DNA of 64,000 bases from Caballeronia peredens (GTDB lineage Bacteria; Pseudomonadota; Gammaproteobacteria; Burkholderiales; Burkholderiaceae), in assembly GCA_001544595.2 (NCBI GenBank), contig FCOH02000018.1:62001-126000 (forward strand), in the 5' to 3' direction. This document shows positions 8,453 to 16,303 of this stretch, in pieces. The stretch's first letter is position 1. The number at the start of each line of letters is the position of its first letter. The translations under genes and the position numbers were made by a program. A model generated the notes under the pieces. The model was not told where the DNA came from, searched no databases, and saw only the letters and a program-made list of their open reading frames with translations.

Positions 8453-9649
8453 ATGCCGACTTCCTCGTCCGATTCACGTTTCACCGTCATCGCCGATCTT
8501 TCCGACGATGCGCCGTCGCTGCGCGAGATTCGCCACGACATCCATCGTCATCCGGAACTCTCCTACGAGGAGACGCGCACCGCGGCGCTGGTCGCCGGGC
8601 GGCTGGAAGCGTGGGGCTGGCAGGTGACGCGCGGCGTGGGCGGCACGGGCGTCGTCGGCACGTTGAAGGCCGGCGACGGCACGAAGAGCATCGGCCTGCG
8701 CGCCGACATGGACGCGCTGCCGATCATCGAGCAGACCGGCAAGCCGTACGCGAGCGAGACGCACGGAAAGATGCACGCATGCGGCCACGACGGTCACACG
8801 ACCATGCTGCTCGGCGCCGCGCAGCATCTGGCGCGCACGCGGCGCTTCAACGGCACGGTGCATCTGTACTTTCAGCCCGCCGAAGAGCACGGCGTGCCGA
8901 GCGGCGCGCAGAAGATGATCGCGGAAGGTCTGTTCGAGCGCTTTCACTGCGACGCGGTGTTCGGCGTGCACAACCATCCCGGCGCGCAGCCCGGCACATT
9001 CCTGTTCCGCAAGGGGCCGTTCATGGCGGCGGGCGATCAGGTGTCGATCGTGATCGAAGGCGTCGGCGGGCACGCGGCGCGGCCGCATCTGTCGGTCGAT
9101 CCGGTGGTCGTTGCGGCGAGCATCGTGATGGCGCTGCAGACGATCGTCGCGCGCAACGTCGATCCGGCGCAGCCGGCTGTCGTCACCGTCGGCTCGATGC
9201 ACGCGGGAACGGTCAATAACGTCATCCCGAATCGCGCGACGCTGGAGCTGTCGGTGCGTTCGTTCGACCCGCAGGTGCGCGAACTGCTCAGGCGCCGCAT
9301 CAAGGAACTGGTCGAAGCGCAGGCCGCGAGCTACGGCGCGAGCGCGACGGTGAAGTATCTGGAAGGCTATCCGGTGGTGGTGAATTCGGACGCGGAAACC
9401 GAATTCGCGATTCAGGTGGCGCGCGAGCTGGTGGGAGAGGAGAACGTCGTCGCCCATGCGGATCTGCTGATGGGCAGCGAGGATTTCGCGTTCATGCTGC
9501 AGGAGCGGCCGGGGTCGTTCCTGCGCATCGGCAACGGCGCGGGCGAGGACGGCTGCATGGTCCACAACCCGCATTACGATTTCAACGACAGAAATCTGCC
9601 GGTCGGCGCGGCGTACTGGGCGCGGCTGGTGGAGCGTTTCCTGGCGTGA
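8453..9649 (+). CDS. M20D-family amidohydrolase (hippurate/N-acyl amino acid hydrolase type)
   Basis: A 398-residue peptidase M20D homologue, the usual family length. Visible metal and catalytic blocks are the RADMDALPI motif, HACGHDGHT, the general-base pair in QPAEEHGVPSG, VHNHPG, and a late MGSEDFAFM. The dimerisation domain carries EGVGGHAARPH. These enzymes cleave amides of amino acids (hippurate, indole-acetyl or other N-acyl conjugates). I chose the ATG at 8453 because homology begins at once after it, although the frame is open further upstream. It follows the MocR regulator on the same strand and is convergent with the chemoreceptor. The natural substrate cannot be read from sequence. 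Confidence 0.9.
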   Translation: MPTSSSDSRFTVIADLSDDAPSLREIRHDIHRHPELSYEETRTAALVAGRLEAWGWQVTRGVGGTGVVGTLKAGDGTKSIGLRADMDALPIIEQTGKPYASETHGKMHACGHDGHTTMLLGAAQHLARTRRFNGTVHLYFQPAEEHGVPSGAQKMIAEGLFERFHCDAVFGVHNHPGAQPGTFLFRKGPFMAAGDQVSIVIEGVGGHAARPHLSVDPVVVAASIVMALQTIVARNVDPAQPAVVTVGSMHAGTVNNVIPNRATLELSVRSFDPQVRELLRRRIKELVEAQAASYGASATVKYLEGYPVVVNSDAETEFAIQVARELVGEENVVAHADLLMGSEDFAFMLQERPGSFLRIGNGAGEDGCMVHNPHYDFNDRNLPVGAAYWARLVERFLA

Positions 9650-9674
9650 CGGAAAACGCTCCGCGCCCGGAGCA

Positions 9675-11225
9675 TCACGCCGGCAACCTGAAACTCCCGA
9701 TCGCCTCGCGCAACCCATCCACCTGATCCTTGAGCGAATGCGCGGCGGCGGCCGCCTCTTCGACGAGCGCGGCGTTCTGCTGCGTCACCTGATCCATCTC
9801 GACGACCGCGCGGTTCACCTGCTCGATGCCCGCGCTCTGCTCGCGCGACGCGTGGCTGATCTCGTCGAGAATCTCGTTCACGCGGCGCACCGACTGCACG
9901 ATTTCGCTCATCGTCGCGCCCGCGTTCGTCACGAGCGACGCGCCTTGCTGCACCGTCTGCGTCGACGTTTCGATGAGCGCCTTGATCTCCTTCGCCGCCG
10001 TCGCCGAACGCTGCGCGAGACTGCGCACTTCCGCCGCGACGACCGCGAAGCCGCGTCCCTGTTCGCCCGCGCGCGCCGCTTCCACGGCCGCGTTGAGCGC
10101 GAGGATGTTCGTCTGGAACGCGATGCCGTCGATCACGCCGATGATGTCGCCGATCTGCTGCGAACTCGCGGTGATGCGCGTCATCGTGTCGATCACATCG
10201 TCGACGACGCCGCTGCCGCGCGTCGCCACGTCCGCCGCCTGTTCCGCGAGACGCGCCGCCTGCGCCGCGCTTTCCGCGTTGTTCTTCACGTTGGCGGTCA
10301 TCTGATCCATGCTCGACGCCGTCTGCACCAGCGCCGCGGCCTGTTCCTCGGTGCGCTGCGACAGATCCGTGTTGCCCGCCGCGATCTCCGACGCGCCCAC
10401 GTTGATGTTCTCGGTGCCGTTGCGCACGCGCGAAACCGTTTCGACCAGGCCGCGCTGCATGACGCTCAGCGCGTGCAGCAGGCTCGTGGTGTCGCCCGTG
10501 CGGACGTCGACGGCGCTCGTCAGGTCGCCGCGCGCGATGCGATGCGCCGCACCGACCGCGAGCTCCAGTTCGCCGCCGAGATTGCGCTTGATGCTGCGCA
10601 GGACGATCAGCATCGCGGCCGTCGCGATGCCGCCGAGCAGCGTCGTGATCACGAGCCAGCGCAGCGCGCTCGCCCAGAACGCGGTCTGCACATCGTCCAT
10701 ATACATGCCGGTGACGAGATACCAGTCCCACTGCGCGAAGCGTTGCGAGTACGAGAGCTTGCCGACCGGCTTGTCGCTGCCCGGCTTCGGCCACAGATAG
10801 CTGATGAAACCGCCGCCCGTCTGATCGCCCGCCTTGACGATATCGACGAACAGGCGATTGCCTGCCGGATCCGTGTACGCCGACAGATCCTGGCCGTTCA
10901 TGCCGGGCTTGATCGGATGCATCACCATCTTCGGATGCGAGTCGTTGATCGAAAGATAGCCGTCCGTGCCGTAGCGGATCGCGCCGATCACGTCCAGCGC
11001 GCGCTTCTTCGCTTCCTCTTCGGTGAGCGTCTTGTTGGCGGCGAGCGCCGCGTAGTGTGCGGTGATCGCGTAAGCCTCGTTGACGAGCGTCTTCAACTGT
11101 TCTTTGCGGTCGTCGATCATCGACGTCCGGTTTTGCCACGCCCCGATGATCCCGATCGCGATCAAGCCGATCCACAGCACGGCGATCAGCGAGCCGAGCT
11201 TCCTGTTCAACGTCATTGTGTTCAT
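9675..11225 (-). CDS. Methyl-accepting chemotaxis protein with periplasmic Cache domain
   Basis: A 516-residue transducer. TM1 lies at residues ~9-30. A periplasmic single-Cache domain follows to about residue 190 (DGYLSINDSHPKMVMHPIKP, NRLFVDIVKAGDQTGGGF, WDWYLVTGMYMDDV). TM2 is next, then a HAMP region and a long cytoplasmic coiled coil. The conserved signalling tip IAFQTNILALNAAVEAARAG with GRGFAVVAAEVRSLAQRSA is intact. This Cache type often senses small organic acids. The protein ends in LREAIGSFRLPA with no CheR-tethering pentapeptide, and no chemotaxis genes adjoin it. Confidence 0.94.
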   Translation of the reverse strand: MNTMTLNRKLGSLIAVLWIGLIAIGIIGAWQNRTSMIDDRKEQLKTLVNEAYAITAHYAALAANKTLTEEEAKKRALDVIGAIRYGTDGYLSINDSHPKMVMHPIKPGMNGQDLSAYTDPAGNRLFVDIVKAGDQTGGGFISYLWPKPGSDKPVGKLSYSQRFAQWDWYLVTGMYMDDVQTAFWASALRWLVITTLLGGIATAAMLIVLRSIKRNLGGELELAVGAAHRIARGDLTSAVDVRTGDTTSLLHALSVMQRGLVETVSRVRNGTENINVGASEIAAGNTDLSQRTEEQAAALVQTASSMDQMTANVKNNAESAAQAARLAEQAADVATRGSGVVDDVIDTMTRITASSQQIGDIIGVIDGIAFQTNILALNAAVEAARAGEQGRGFAVVAAEVRSLAQRSATAAKEIKALIETSTQTVQQGASLVTNAGATMSEIVQSVRRVNEILDEISHASREQSAGIEQVNRAVVEMDQVTQQNAALVEEAAAAAHSLKDQVDGLREAIGSFRLPA

Positions 11226-11361
11226 GTGCGCCCGTCCGCCTCATTGCGTTGTCATTGCGACGGCGCATGCCGCCGCATGCCCGCTTTACGGCAGGCGCTG
11301 CGGCGAATGTAGGGCGGGGATTACCCGAGGGGTATTCGTCTGATTTGAAGCGGATGAAGGG

Positions 11362-11523
11362 TCAGAAACGCCGGATCGGATCCTTCTCGGGCGGCCCGTC
11401 GGGATGCTGCGGCTCCTCCGGACGATGCCCGGGCGAGGACGGCGTGAGCGGATCGGCTTCCGGATCGCGGTTCGGATCGGCGACGGGATCCGGAACCGGG
11501 CTGGTCTGCATGTCGAATTTCAT
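11362..11523 (-). CDS. Small proline/aspartate-rich protein (53 aa)
   Basis: The ATG at 11523 follows an AGAGGA ribosome site by five bases. The product has no hydrophobic segment and is rich in Pro, Asp and Glu (DPVADPNRDPEADPLTPSSP), so it is probably disordered. Short proline-rich proteins like this recur in Burkholderiaceae. It sits 40 bp downstream of the gene at 11564 on the same strand. Function unknown. Confidence 0.6.
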   Translation of the reverse strand: MKFDMQTSPVPDPVADPNRDPEADPLTPSSPGHRPEEPQHPDGPPEKDPIRRF

Positions 11524-11563
11524 GATGTCCTCTGAAAGGCGGTTGGGCGCATGCACGGCCGCG

Positions 11564-12148
11564 TCAGGCGGATTCGTGCGTCGCCGGCATGTGCAGCGTG
11601 AACGGGCGGCCCGGATGCGCGTCGCCGGTGTTCGACAGCAGGGCGCGGGCGCGTGCGACGATCGCGTCGCTGGCCGTGTCGCGCGGAAGATCGGCGAGCA
11701 CGATATGCGGCGTGCCGCATGCGCACAGCGCGCGGGCGGCCGTGACCGGCGAGGAAGCGGCGGCGTCGTCGCAGACGAGCAGGCGCGCGTGGGCGATCAG
11801 CCGCGGCAGCGCGTGCGGCGTGACGGCGCCCGCGAGAAAGAGCGCGGCCGTCTGCATCGCGCCGAGCACGGCGCCCGTGCGGCCGTGATCGGGCGCATCT
11901 CCGACGATGGCGATCTGCCAGCCGTCGGCGGCGAGCTGATCGGCGACATCGGCGTAACGTTCGGCGGGCCACGCGGGCGCGGCGTCGTGGCTGTCCGGAT
12001 GGATCAGCACCAGACGCTCGCGCTCGATGCCGTGAAACGCGGCGAGTTCGTCGTAATCGGCGTCGGCCCGGGCGACGACGCTCGGCTCGTCCGGGACCAG
12101 CGCGGTGGCGAGTTCTTCGCTCAGCGGGGAAAGGGGATTGGCTCGCAT
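11564..12148 (-). CDS. Short glycosyltransferase-9 (heptosyltransferase)-like protein
   Basis: The start at 12148 is supported by an AGGAG site six bases upstream; the frame is open further back, but that part looks non-coding. The 194 residues include LVLIHPDSHDAAPAWPAERYADVADQLAADGW..IAIVGD, resembling the start of the C-terminal Rossmann half of GT9 heptosyltransferases. Next come a region equivalent to the nucleotide-sugar site (RLIAHARLLVCDDAAASSPVTAA) and CGTPHIVL. Full GT9 enzymes are about 330-380 residues, and the N-terminal acceptor domain is essentially absent. It may be a reduced or regulatory member. Activity uncertain. Confidence 0.6.
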   Translation of the reverse strand: MRANPLSPLSEELATALVPDEPSVVARADADYDELAAFHGIERERLVLIHPDSHDAAPAWPAERYADVADQLAADGWQIAIVGDAPDHGRTGAVLGAMQTAALFLAGAVTPHALPRLIAHARLLVCDDAAASSPVTAARALCACGTPHIVLADLPRDTASDAIVARARALLSNTGDAHPGRPFTLHMPATHESA

Positions 12149-12467
12149 CCTGGCTCCTGCAAGTGGCGTGGCCTCGTTCGATGTCCCGCGAAATTCGCGG
12201 CGGCGGGCGGTGGGCAAGCATCCGGCATGCCCGCGGCGGCCTCGGCGCATCTCGTGTTTCGATGCGTATGCCGATGCGCGTGCGAGACAGAGTGCAACGG
12301 CATCCGTGACAGTCTGAGCGTCGTGCACGGCATCTGTCAGGTATTGAAGGAGCCACGGCGCCGCGCGTCAAGCGTGCGCTTTCTGCCACCGATGTAAAAA
12401 GCCGCCGCCTCGGCATCGCGAGGCGGCGGCTTGTTCGTGCGAATGGCGCGCGGCGGGCGCGCAGCGC
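12149..12467. other. Gene-free stretch with a terminator
   Basis: About 320 bp between two leftward genes. The left half must hold the promoter of the GT9-like gene, but I see no convincing hexamers. The right end holds the terminator described separately. Open frames here lack a ribosome site and family resemblance. Confidence 0.5.
12396..12431 (-). terminator. Terminator of the membrane protein gene at 12468
   Basis: A strong GC stem (GCCGCCGCCTCG pairing with CGAGGCGGCGGC, small GCAT-type loop) is followed on the minus strand by a T-run (A-run at 12396-12400 on +). Confidence 0.8.
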
Positions 12468-12962
12468 TCAGGTTTCCGTGTTGCTGTCGTCGGCGGGCAG
12501 GGTTTTCGGGACGAAGGCTTCGGCGCGGCGGCGGATTTCATCGACTTCGCCGGTCACGAACGTGCGGTTGTCGGCGGCGAGCGCCTGCTGATACGACGCG
12601 CCTTCCGGCACGCGATGCAGGAGCGCGCGCAATTCACCCTGCGTCGTCTGCTCGACCGGCTCGTAATCGTAAAGGCCGAGCGAGAGTTCCGCGCGTTCGT
12701 GCAGGATGAACAGGCAAGTCGCGAAAACGCCGACCGCGAGCACTTCCTGCGCGCCGAAGCGGAATTCGTGCGGCACCGCCGAGAACGGCAGCCACGCGAT
12801 GAGCGCGGCACCCGCGAGCGCCAGCGCGATCGTCGCGTTGAGCAGCAGTTGCAGCCGCGCGACGATGCGCTCGCGCTCGGTCTGCAGTTGCCCGGCCGAT
12901 TTCGGCACGAGCGCGACGGGAGTTTGTTGACGGCGGAGTTCTTCGAGCGGGAGAGCGGCCAT
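12468..12962 (-). CDS. Two-pass inner-membrane protein of unknown function (164 aa)
   Basis: The product begins MAALPLEELRRQQ. A GTG further upstream would add about 19 residues. The middle contains two hydrophobic helices, LLLNATIALALAGAALIAWL and VLAVGVFATCLFILHE, with charged ends on both sides. The C-terminal tail (residues ~105-164) is soluble and acidic-basic mixed. No family is recognised. It lies downstream of the glycosylase gene on the same strand with 153 bp between them, so co-transcription is possible but unproven. Confidence 0.6.
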   Translation of the reverse strand: MAALPLEELRRQQTPVALVPKSAGQLQTERERIVARLQLLLNATIALALAGAALIAWLPFSAVPHEFRFGAQEVLAVGVFATCLFILHERAELSLGLYDYEPVEQTTQGELRALLHRVPEGASYQQALAADNRTFVTGEVDEIRRRAEAFVPKTLPADDSNTET

Positions 12963-13115
12963 GAGTTGTCGTCGGGAGCATCGGTGAGCGCACAGCGGCG
13001 CGACACCGGTATAACGCACGGCTTACAGGAACGTTGACGGCGCTTTCGTCTTGTTGCGCTCTGTTTCGTCCTGTTGCACTTGACGGTTCGCTCAAGCGGC
13101 GCCGGACGCTTCGCT

Positions 13116-14615
13116 TCAACGCGTCCGGTCCCTGACGGGCGTGCGGATGGTCGCGGTGCCGTCCGCGATCTGCTGCGCGAAAACGAGCGCCTCGACGATG
13201 GTTCCGAAGACTTCCGCGCGCACCTGGTCGTCGGTGAGGCGCAGCAGATACGACGGGTGATAGGTCGGCACGACGATGTATCCCTTGTGCTCGATGGTCT
13301 TGCCGAGATACTCGGACAGCGCCGTGCGATGGCCGGTGAGCGCCTTCAGCGCCGTGGCGCCGAGCGCGACCACCACTTTCGGCGCGACGCGTTTCAGTTC
13401 CTCGTCGAGCCAGAAGCGGCAGGCCTCGCGCTCGCGCTGCGTGGGCGCGAGATGGGCGCGCTCCTCGCCGTGCGCTTCCCACTTGAAGTGCTTCACTGCA
13501 TTGGTCAGATAGAGCGATTCGCGCGTGAGCGCGGCCTCGGCGATGGCTTCGTCGAGCAGCTTGCCGGCCGGGCCGACGAACGGCGTGCCCGCGCGGTCCT
13601 CGTGATCGCCCGGTTGCTCGCCGACCAGCATCACGCGCGCACCGGCGGGACCGACGCCCGGCACGGCCTGCGTCGCGTTGCGCCAGAGCGAGCAGCGCCG
13701 GCATGCATCGAGCGACGGCGGCGCCGTGAGCATCGTGCCCTGGATCGGCTCCAGATCCGTGTTGATGGTCACTTCCATCTCGGGCGGCACGTTGCGCGGC
13801 TCTCGATCGCGCCGCGAATACGGATCGGCGCGCGCGATCAGCGCGGGATCGGCGCGTTCGTTCTGCGGGCTTTTCCAGTAGCGCACCGGCATGTGCGACG
13901 CCATTTCGGCAGCATTCGCCTGCGCGGACGCGAAGGTGCTCTCGTAATACGCGAGCCAGAGCGCCTCGATGGCGTCGCCGCTCACCGCCTCGCCGCTCAT
14001 GGCGGTGTCGCCGAAGTCCATGGGCTTTTCCTCCGGCTCGCTCGTGCGGTCGACGCGCAGCAGCGCGCCGTCCCAGAAAGCGGCGCCGTGCGGCGTGGCG
14101 ATCATCCATGTGGCGCTGCCCATACGTGTCGCGAAATGCATGGCGGCGTGCTCCAGCAGATCGTGCAGCGGCTCGCACCAGCTGATGAACTCGGGCGGCC
14201 CGAGCGACACATCGCGATGCCGGAAGCGCAACGTCCTGCGCATCTCGTTTTCCTCGGCTTCGACCGCTTCGATCATTCGCTGCAGGCGCTGGCCGTCCGC
14301 GTCTTCCGGCGACGCGACCGCGCGATCCCCCTGCGTCCAGCGCCACAGCGCCTTGTAGAGAAACGGCCAGCGGTCCGGCGCGCGATAGCACGCCGCGGTC
14401 TCCAGCATGGCGAGGAATTCGCGGGCGATCCGGACCGGCTGCTTCGCGTCAGGATTCGCCGAGCCGGGCGCGGGCGGATCGATGCTGCCGAACACCGTTG
14501 CCGACGCATCCGATTCGCGCCACGACACCGCCTCCGGCCGCACGCCCTCCATGAGGAGATTGCGCGCTTCGGTGCGCCATGCGGCAAACGATGGATCGAG
14601 GATGACGCTTTTCAT
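13116..14615 (-). CDS. UdgX-type uracil-DNA glycosylase fused to a DUF4130 domain
   Basis: A 499-residue, two-part protein. The N-terminal ~250 residues match the DUF4130/TIGR03915 'DNA metabolism' domain (NEMRRTLRFRHRD, EHAAMHFATRMGSATWMI). From about residue 300 a family-4/UdgX glycosylase follows: CRRCSLW cysteines, GEQPGDHEDRAGTPFVGPAG, TNAVKHFKWE, ALGATALKAL and TYHPSYLLR. GEQPGD-ED and NAVKHFKW are UdgX-type motifs. In UdgX a KRRIH loop supplies a His that bonds covalently to the deoxyribose after uracil excision. Here the loop reads EERAH, with the His kept at about residue 388. A LexA box lies 21 bp before the start. The radical-SAM partner often found next to this fusion is not nearby. 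Confidence 0.9.
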   Translation of the reverse strand: MKSVILDPSFAAWRTEARNLLMEGVRPEAVSWRESDASATVFGSIDPPAPGSANPDAKQPVRIAREFLAMLETAACYRAPDRWPFLYKALWRWTQGDRAVASPEDADGQRLQRMIEAVEAEENEMRRTLRFRHRDVSLGPPEFISWCEPLHDLLEHAAMHFATRMGSATWMIATPHGAAFWDGALLRVDRTSEPEEKPMDFGDTAMSGEAVSGDAIEALWLAYYESTFASAQANAAEMASHMPVRYWKSPQNERADPALIARADPYSRRDREPRNVPPEMEVTINTDLEPIQGTMLTAPPSLDACRRCSLWRNATQAVPGVGPAGARVMLVGEQPGDHEDRAGTPFVGPAGKLLDEAIAEAALTRESLYLTNAVKHFKWEAHGEERAHLAPTQREREACRFWLDEELKRVAPKVVVALGATALKALTGHRTALSEYLGKTIEHKGYIVVPTYHPSYLLRLTDDQVRAEVFGTIVEALVFAQQIADGTATIRTPVRDRTR

Positions 14616-14636
14616 CGGCGAGCGGAATAGGAAAAG

Positions 14637-14656
14637 TACTGTATATCCATACAGTA
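14637..14656 (-). promoter_or_regulatory. LexA (SOS) box upstream of the UdgX-type gene
   Basis: The site is TACTGTAT-ATCC-ATACAGTA, a palindrome containing CTGT-N8-ACAG and matching the long SOS consensus (TACTGTATATATATACAGTA) at 18 of 20 positions. It ends 21 bp before the ATG at 14615, where it would overlap the promoter or transcription start. The oppositely oriented GT2 gene starts nearly 200 bp away, so the glycosylase is the likely target. Confidence 0.9.
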
Positions 14657-14849
14657 ATTCTATCGATGCTCGCAGCTTTTCGGCAACTATTTAGGGGAAT
14701 CGCGCCCTTTTTAGCGGGCGTGTTCCGTGACGTTGCGGCGCTTCGTTTCAACTGGCGAAACATGGGAACGCTCATTGCTGAAATCGATCCGTCGCAGCCG
14801 TCGATTGTTTTGGCGATTGCCGGAAACGAAATCAACACGAGGAGCCGAC

Positions 14850-15569
14850 ATGCTCGCCATCGTCATTCCTGCCCATAACGAAGCCTTGCACATTGGCGCG
14901 TGCGTGGCGGCGGCGCGCAGTGCCGCGGAACATCGACAGTTGTCGGGCGAGGCGGCGAGCGTGATCGTCGTGCTCGACAGTTGCACCGACGACACCGGCG
15001 ACATCGCGCGGGCGCTGGGCGCGGACGTGACCTCGATCGACGCGCGCAACGTCGGCATCGCGCGGGCCCATGGCGCCGCGCGGGCACTGGCGCTGGGCGC
15101 GCGCTGGCTCGCTTTCACCGATGCCGATACGACCGTCGCCGAAGACTGGCTCGTGCGCCAGCTCGACTGCCGCGCCGATGCCGTGTGCGGCGTGATCGGC
15201 GTGCACGACTGGTCGCCGCATATCGGCGCGGTGCGCGAGCACTTCGGGCGCACCTACACGGACGCGGACGGGCACCGGCACATTCATGGCGCGAACCTGG
15301 GCGTGTCGGCGCGGGCGTACGTGCGGGCGGGCGGTTTTCCGCCGCTGGAATCGAGCGAGGATGTCGCGCTCGTGGAGGCGCTCGTCGCGAGCGGCGCGCG
15401 GATCGAGTGGAGCGCGTCGCCGCGCGTGCTGACGAGCGCGCGGACGGATTTCCGGGCGAAGAAGGGATTCGGGGCGACGCTGCTCGAAGTCAGCAGGCGC
15501 TATCTGCCGATCGGTTCGGACGCCGCGGATTCGGCCAATTCGGCGGATCCGGGCGCGATCGCGGCCTGA
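14850..15569 (+). CDS. Family 2 glycosyltransferase
   Basis: A 239-residue protein starting at an ATG with a GGAG site upstream. Its GT-A fold is shown by MLAIVIPAHNEALHIGAC at the N-terminus, SVIVVLDSCTDDT, RNVGIARAHGA, and the metal/nucleotide-sugar DxD in FTDADTTV (~residue 95). GANLGVSARAYVRAGGFPP with ESSEDVALVEAL marks the acceptor-side acidic residue. It transfers a sugar from a nucleotide sugar to an unknown acceptor. There is no membrane segment, unlike polysaccharide synthases. It is short for the family, isolated from other glycan genes, and convergent with the MobA-like gene. Confidence 0.85.
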   Translation: MLAIVIPAHNEALHIGACVAAARSAAEHRQLSGEAASVIVVLDSCTDDTGDIARALGADVTSIDARNVGIARAHGAARALALGARWLAFTDADTTVAEDWLVRQLDCRADAVCGVIGVHDWSPHIGAVREHFGRTYTDADGHRHIHGANLGVSARAYVRAGGFPPLESSEDVALVEALVASGARIEWSASPRVLTSARTDFRAKKGFGATLLEVSRRYLPIGSDAADSANSADPGAIAA

Positions 15570-15602
15570 GGTTTTCGACTTTCGACGGCGTTTCTCCGGC
15601 GT

Positions 15603-16190
15603 TCAACCGCTCGCGAGATCGCTGGGCAGATCGACATCGCGCAGCACGTTCGGATCGTCGACTTCGACGATGAACGGCGCATGCGTCGACAGCAGACCGC
15701 GCGCGCCGGCATCGCCGTCGAGCGCCGCGAGCGTGTCCCTGTGCGCCATGCCGAAGCCGACCGGATGCCCGCGCTTGCCGCGATGAACCGGCGCCACGAG
15801 CGTTTCGCCGCCGTCGAGTGCGCGCGCGACGGCTTCATAGGTTGCGGGTTCGATCCACGGCATGTCGCCGAGTGCGACGAGCCAGCCATCGGAGTCGGCC
15901 GTGGCGCGGACCGCGGCGGCGAGCGTCGCGCCCATGCCGCGCTCGGCATCGATGCTGAAGATGACCTTGCAGCCGGCTTCGTTCAGCACGTCGGCCAGCT
16001 TCTCGGCGCCCGGCCTCACGACGGCGATCACTTCGGCGGCCACGGCGAGCAGATGCCGCGCCGACTGAAAGACCACGGGCGTTCCGTCGGGCAGGGTGGC
16101 AAGCAGCTTGTTGCGACGCCCGGACGGGTCGAAGCGGCTGCCCAGGCCCGCCGCCAGCAGGATGCCGGTCGCGTTGGACGAATAGGTCAT
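15603..16190 (-). CDS. MobA/MocA-like nucleotidyltransferase (molybdenum cofactor cytidylyltransferase type)
   Basis: A 195-residue NTP-transferase with GILLAAGLGSRFDPSGRRNKLL (the LAAGxxxR..NK nucleotide loop), ERGMGATLAAAV, WLVALGDMPWIEP (metal-binding GDMP) and GKRGHPVGF. This is the MocA class, which attaches CMP to molybdopterin for xanthine-oxidase-family enzymes. It lies just behind paoABC on the same strand, which would fit making the MCD cofactor for that enzyme. A strong terminator separates it from paoC, so it probably depends on read-through or its own promoter. GTP versus CTP preference cannot be settled by eye. Confidence 0.82.
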   Translation of the reverse strand: MTYSSNATGILLAAGLGSRFDPSGRRNKLLATLPDGTPVVFQSARHLLAVAAEVIAVVRPGAEKLADVLNEAGCKVIFSIDAERGMGATLAAAVRATADSDGWLVALGDMPWIEPATYEAVARALDGGETLVAPVHRGKRGHPVGFGMAHRDTLAALDGDAGARGLLSTHAPFIVEVDDPNVLRDVDLPSDLASG

Positions 16191-16253
16191 CGCAGCTGCT
16201 CGTGTGGGAATCGAACGGGAATTGTGCGGCGCATCCAAGCGCGCGGCAAGCAT

Positions 16254-16289
16254 AAAAAAAGAACGCGGCGGCTGCGAACAGCCGCCGCG
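16254..16289 (-). terminator. Terminator downstream of paoC
   Basis: On the minus strand an 11-bp GC stem (CGCGGCGGCTG / CAGCCGCCGCG) with a UUCG-type loop is followed by seven T. It ends the paoABC transcript about 15 bp after the paoC stop. Confidence 0.9.
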
Positions 16290-16303
16290 CGGATCGCTCC
16301 GCT

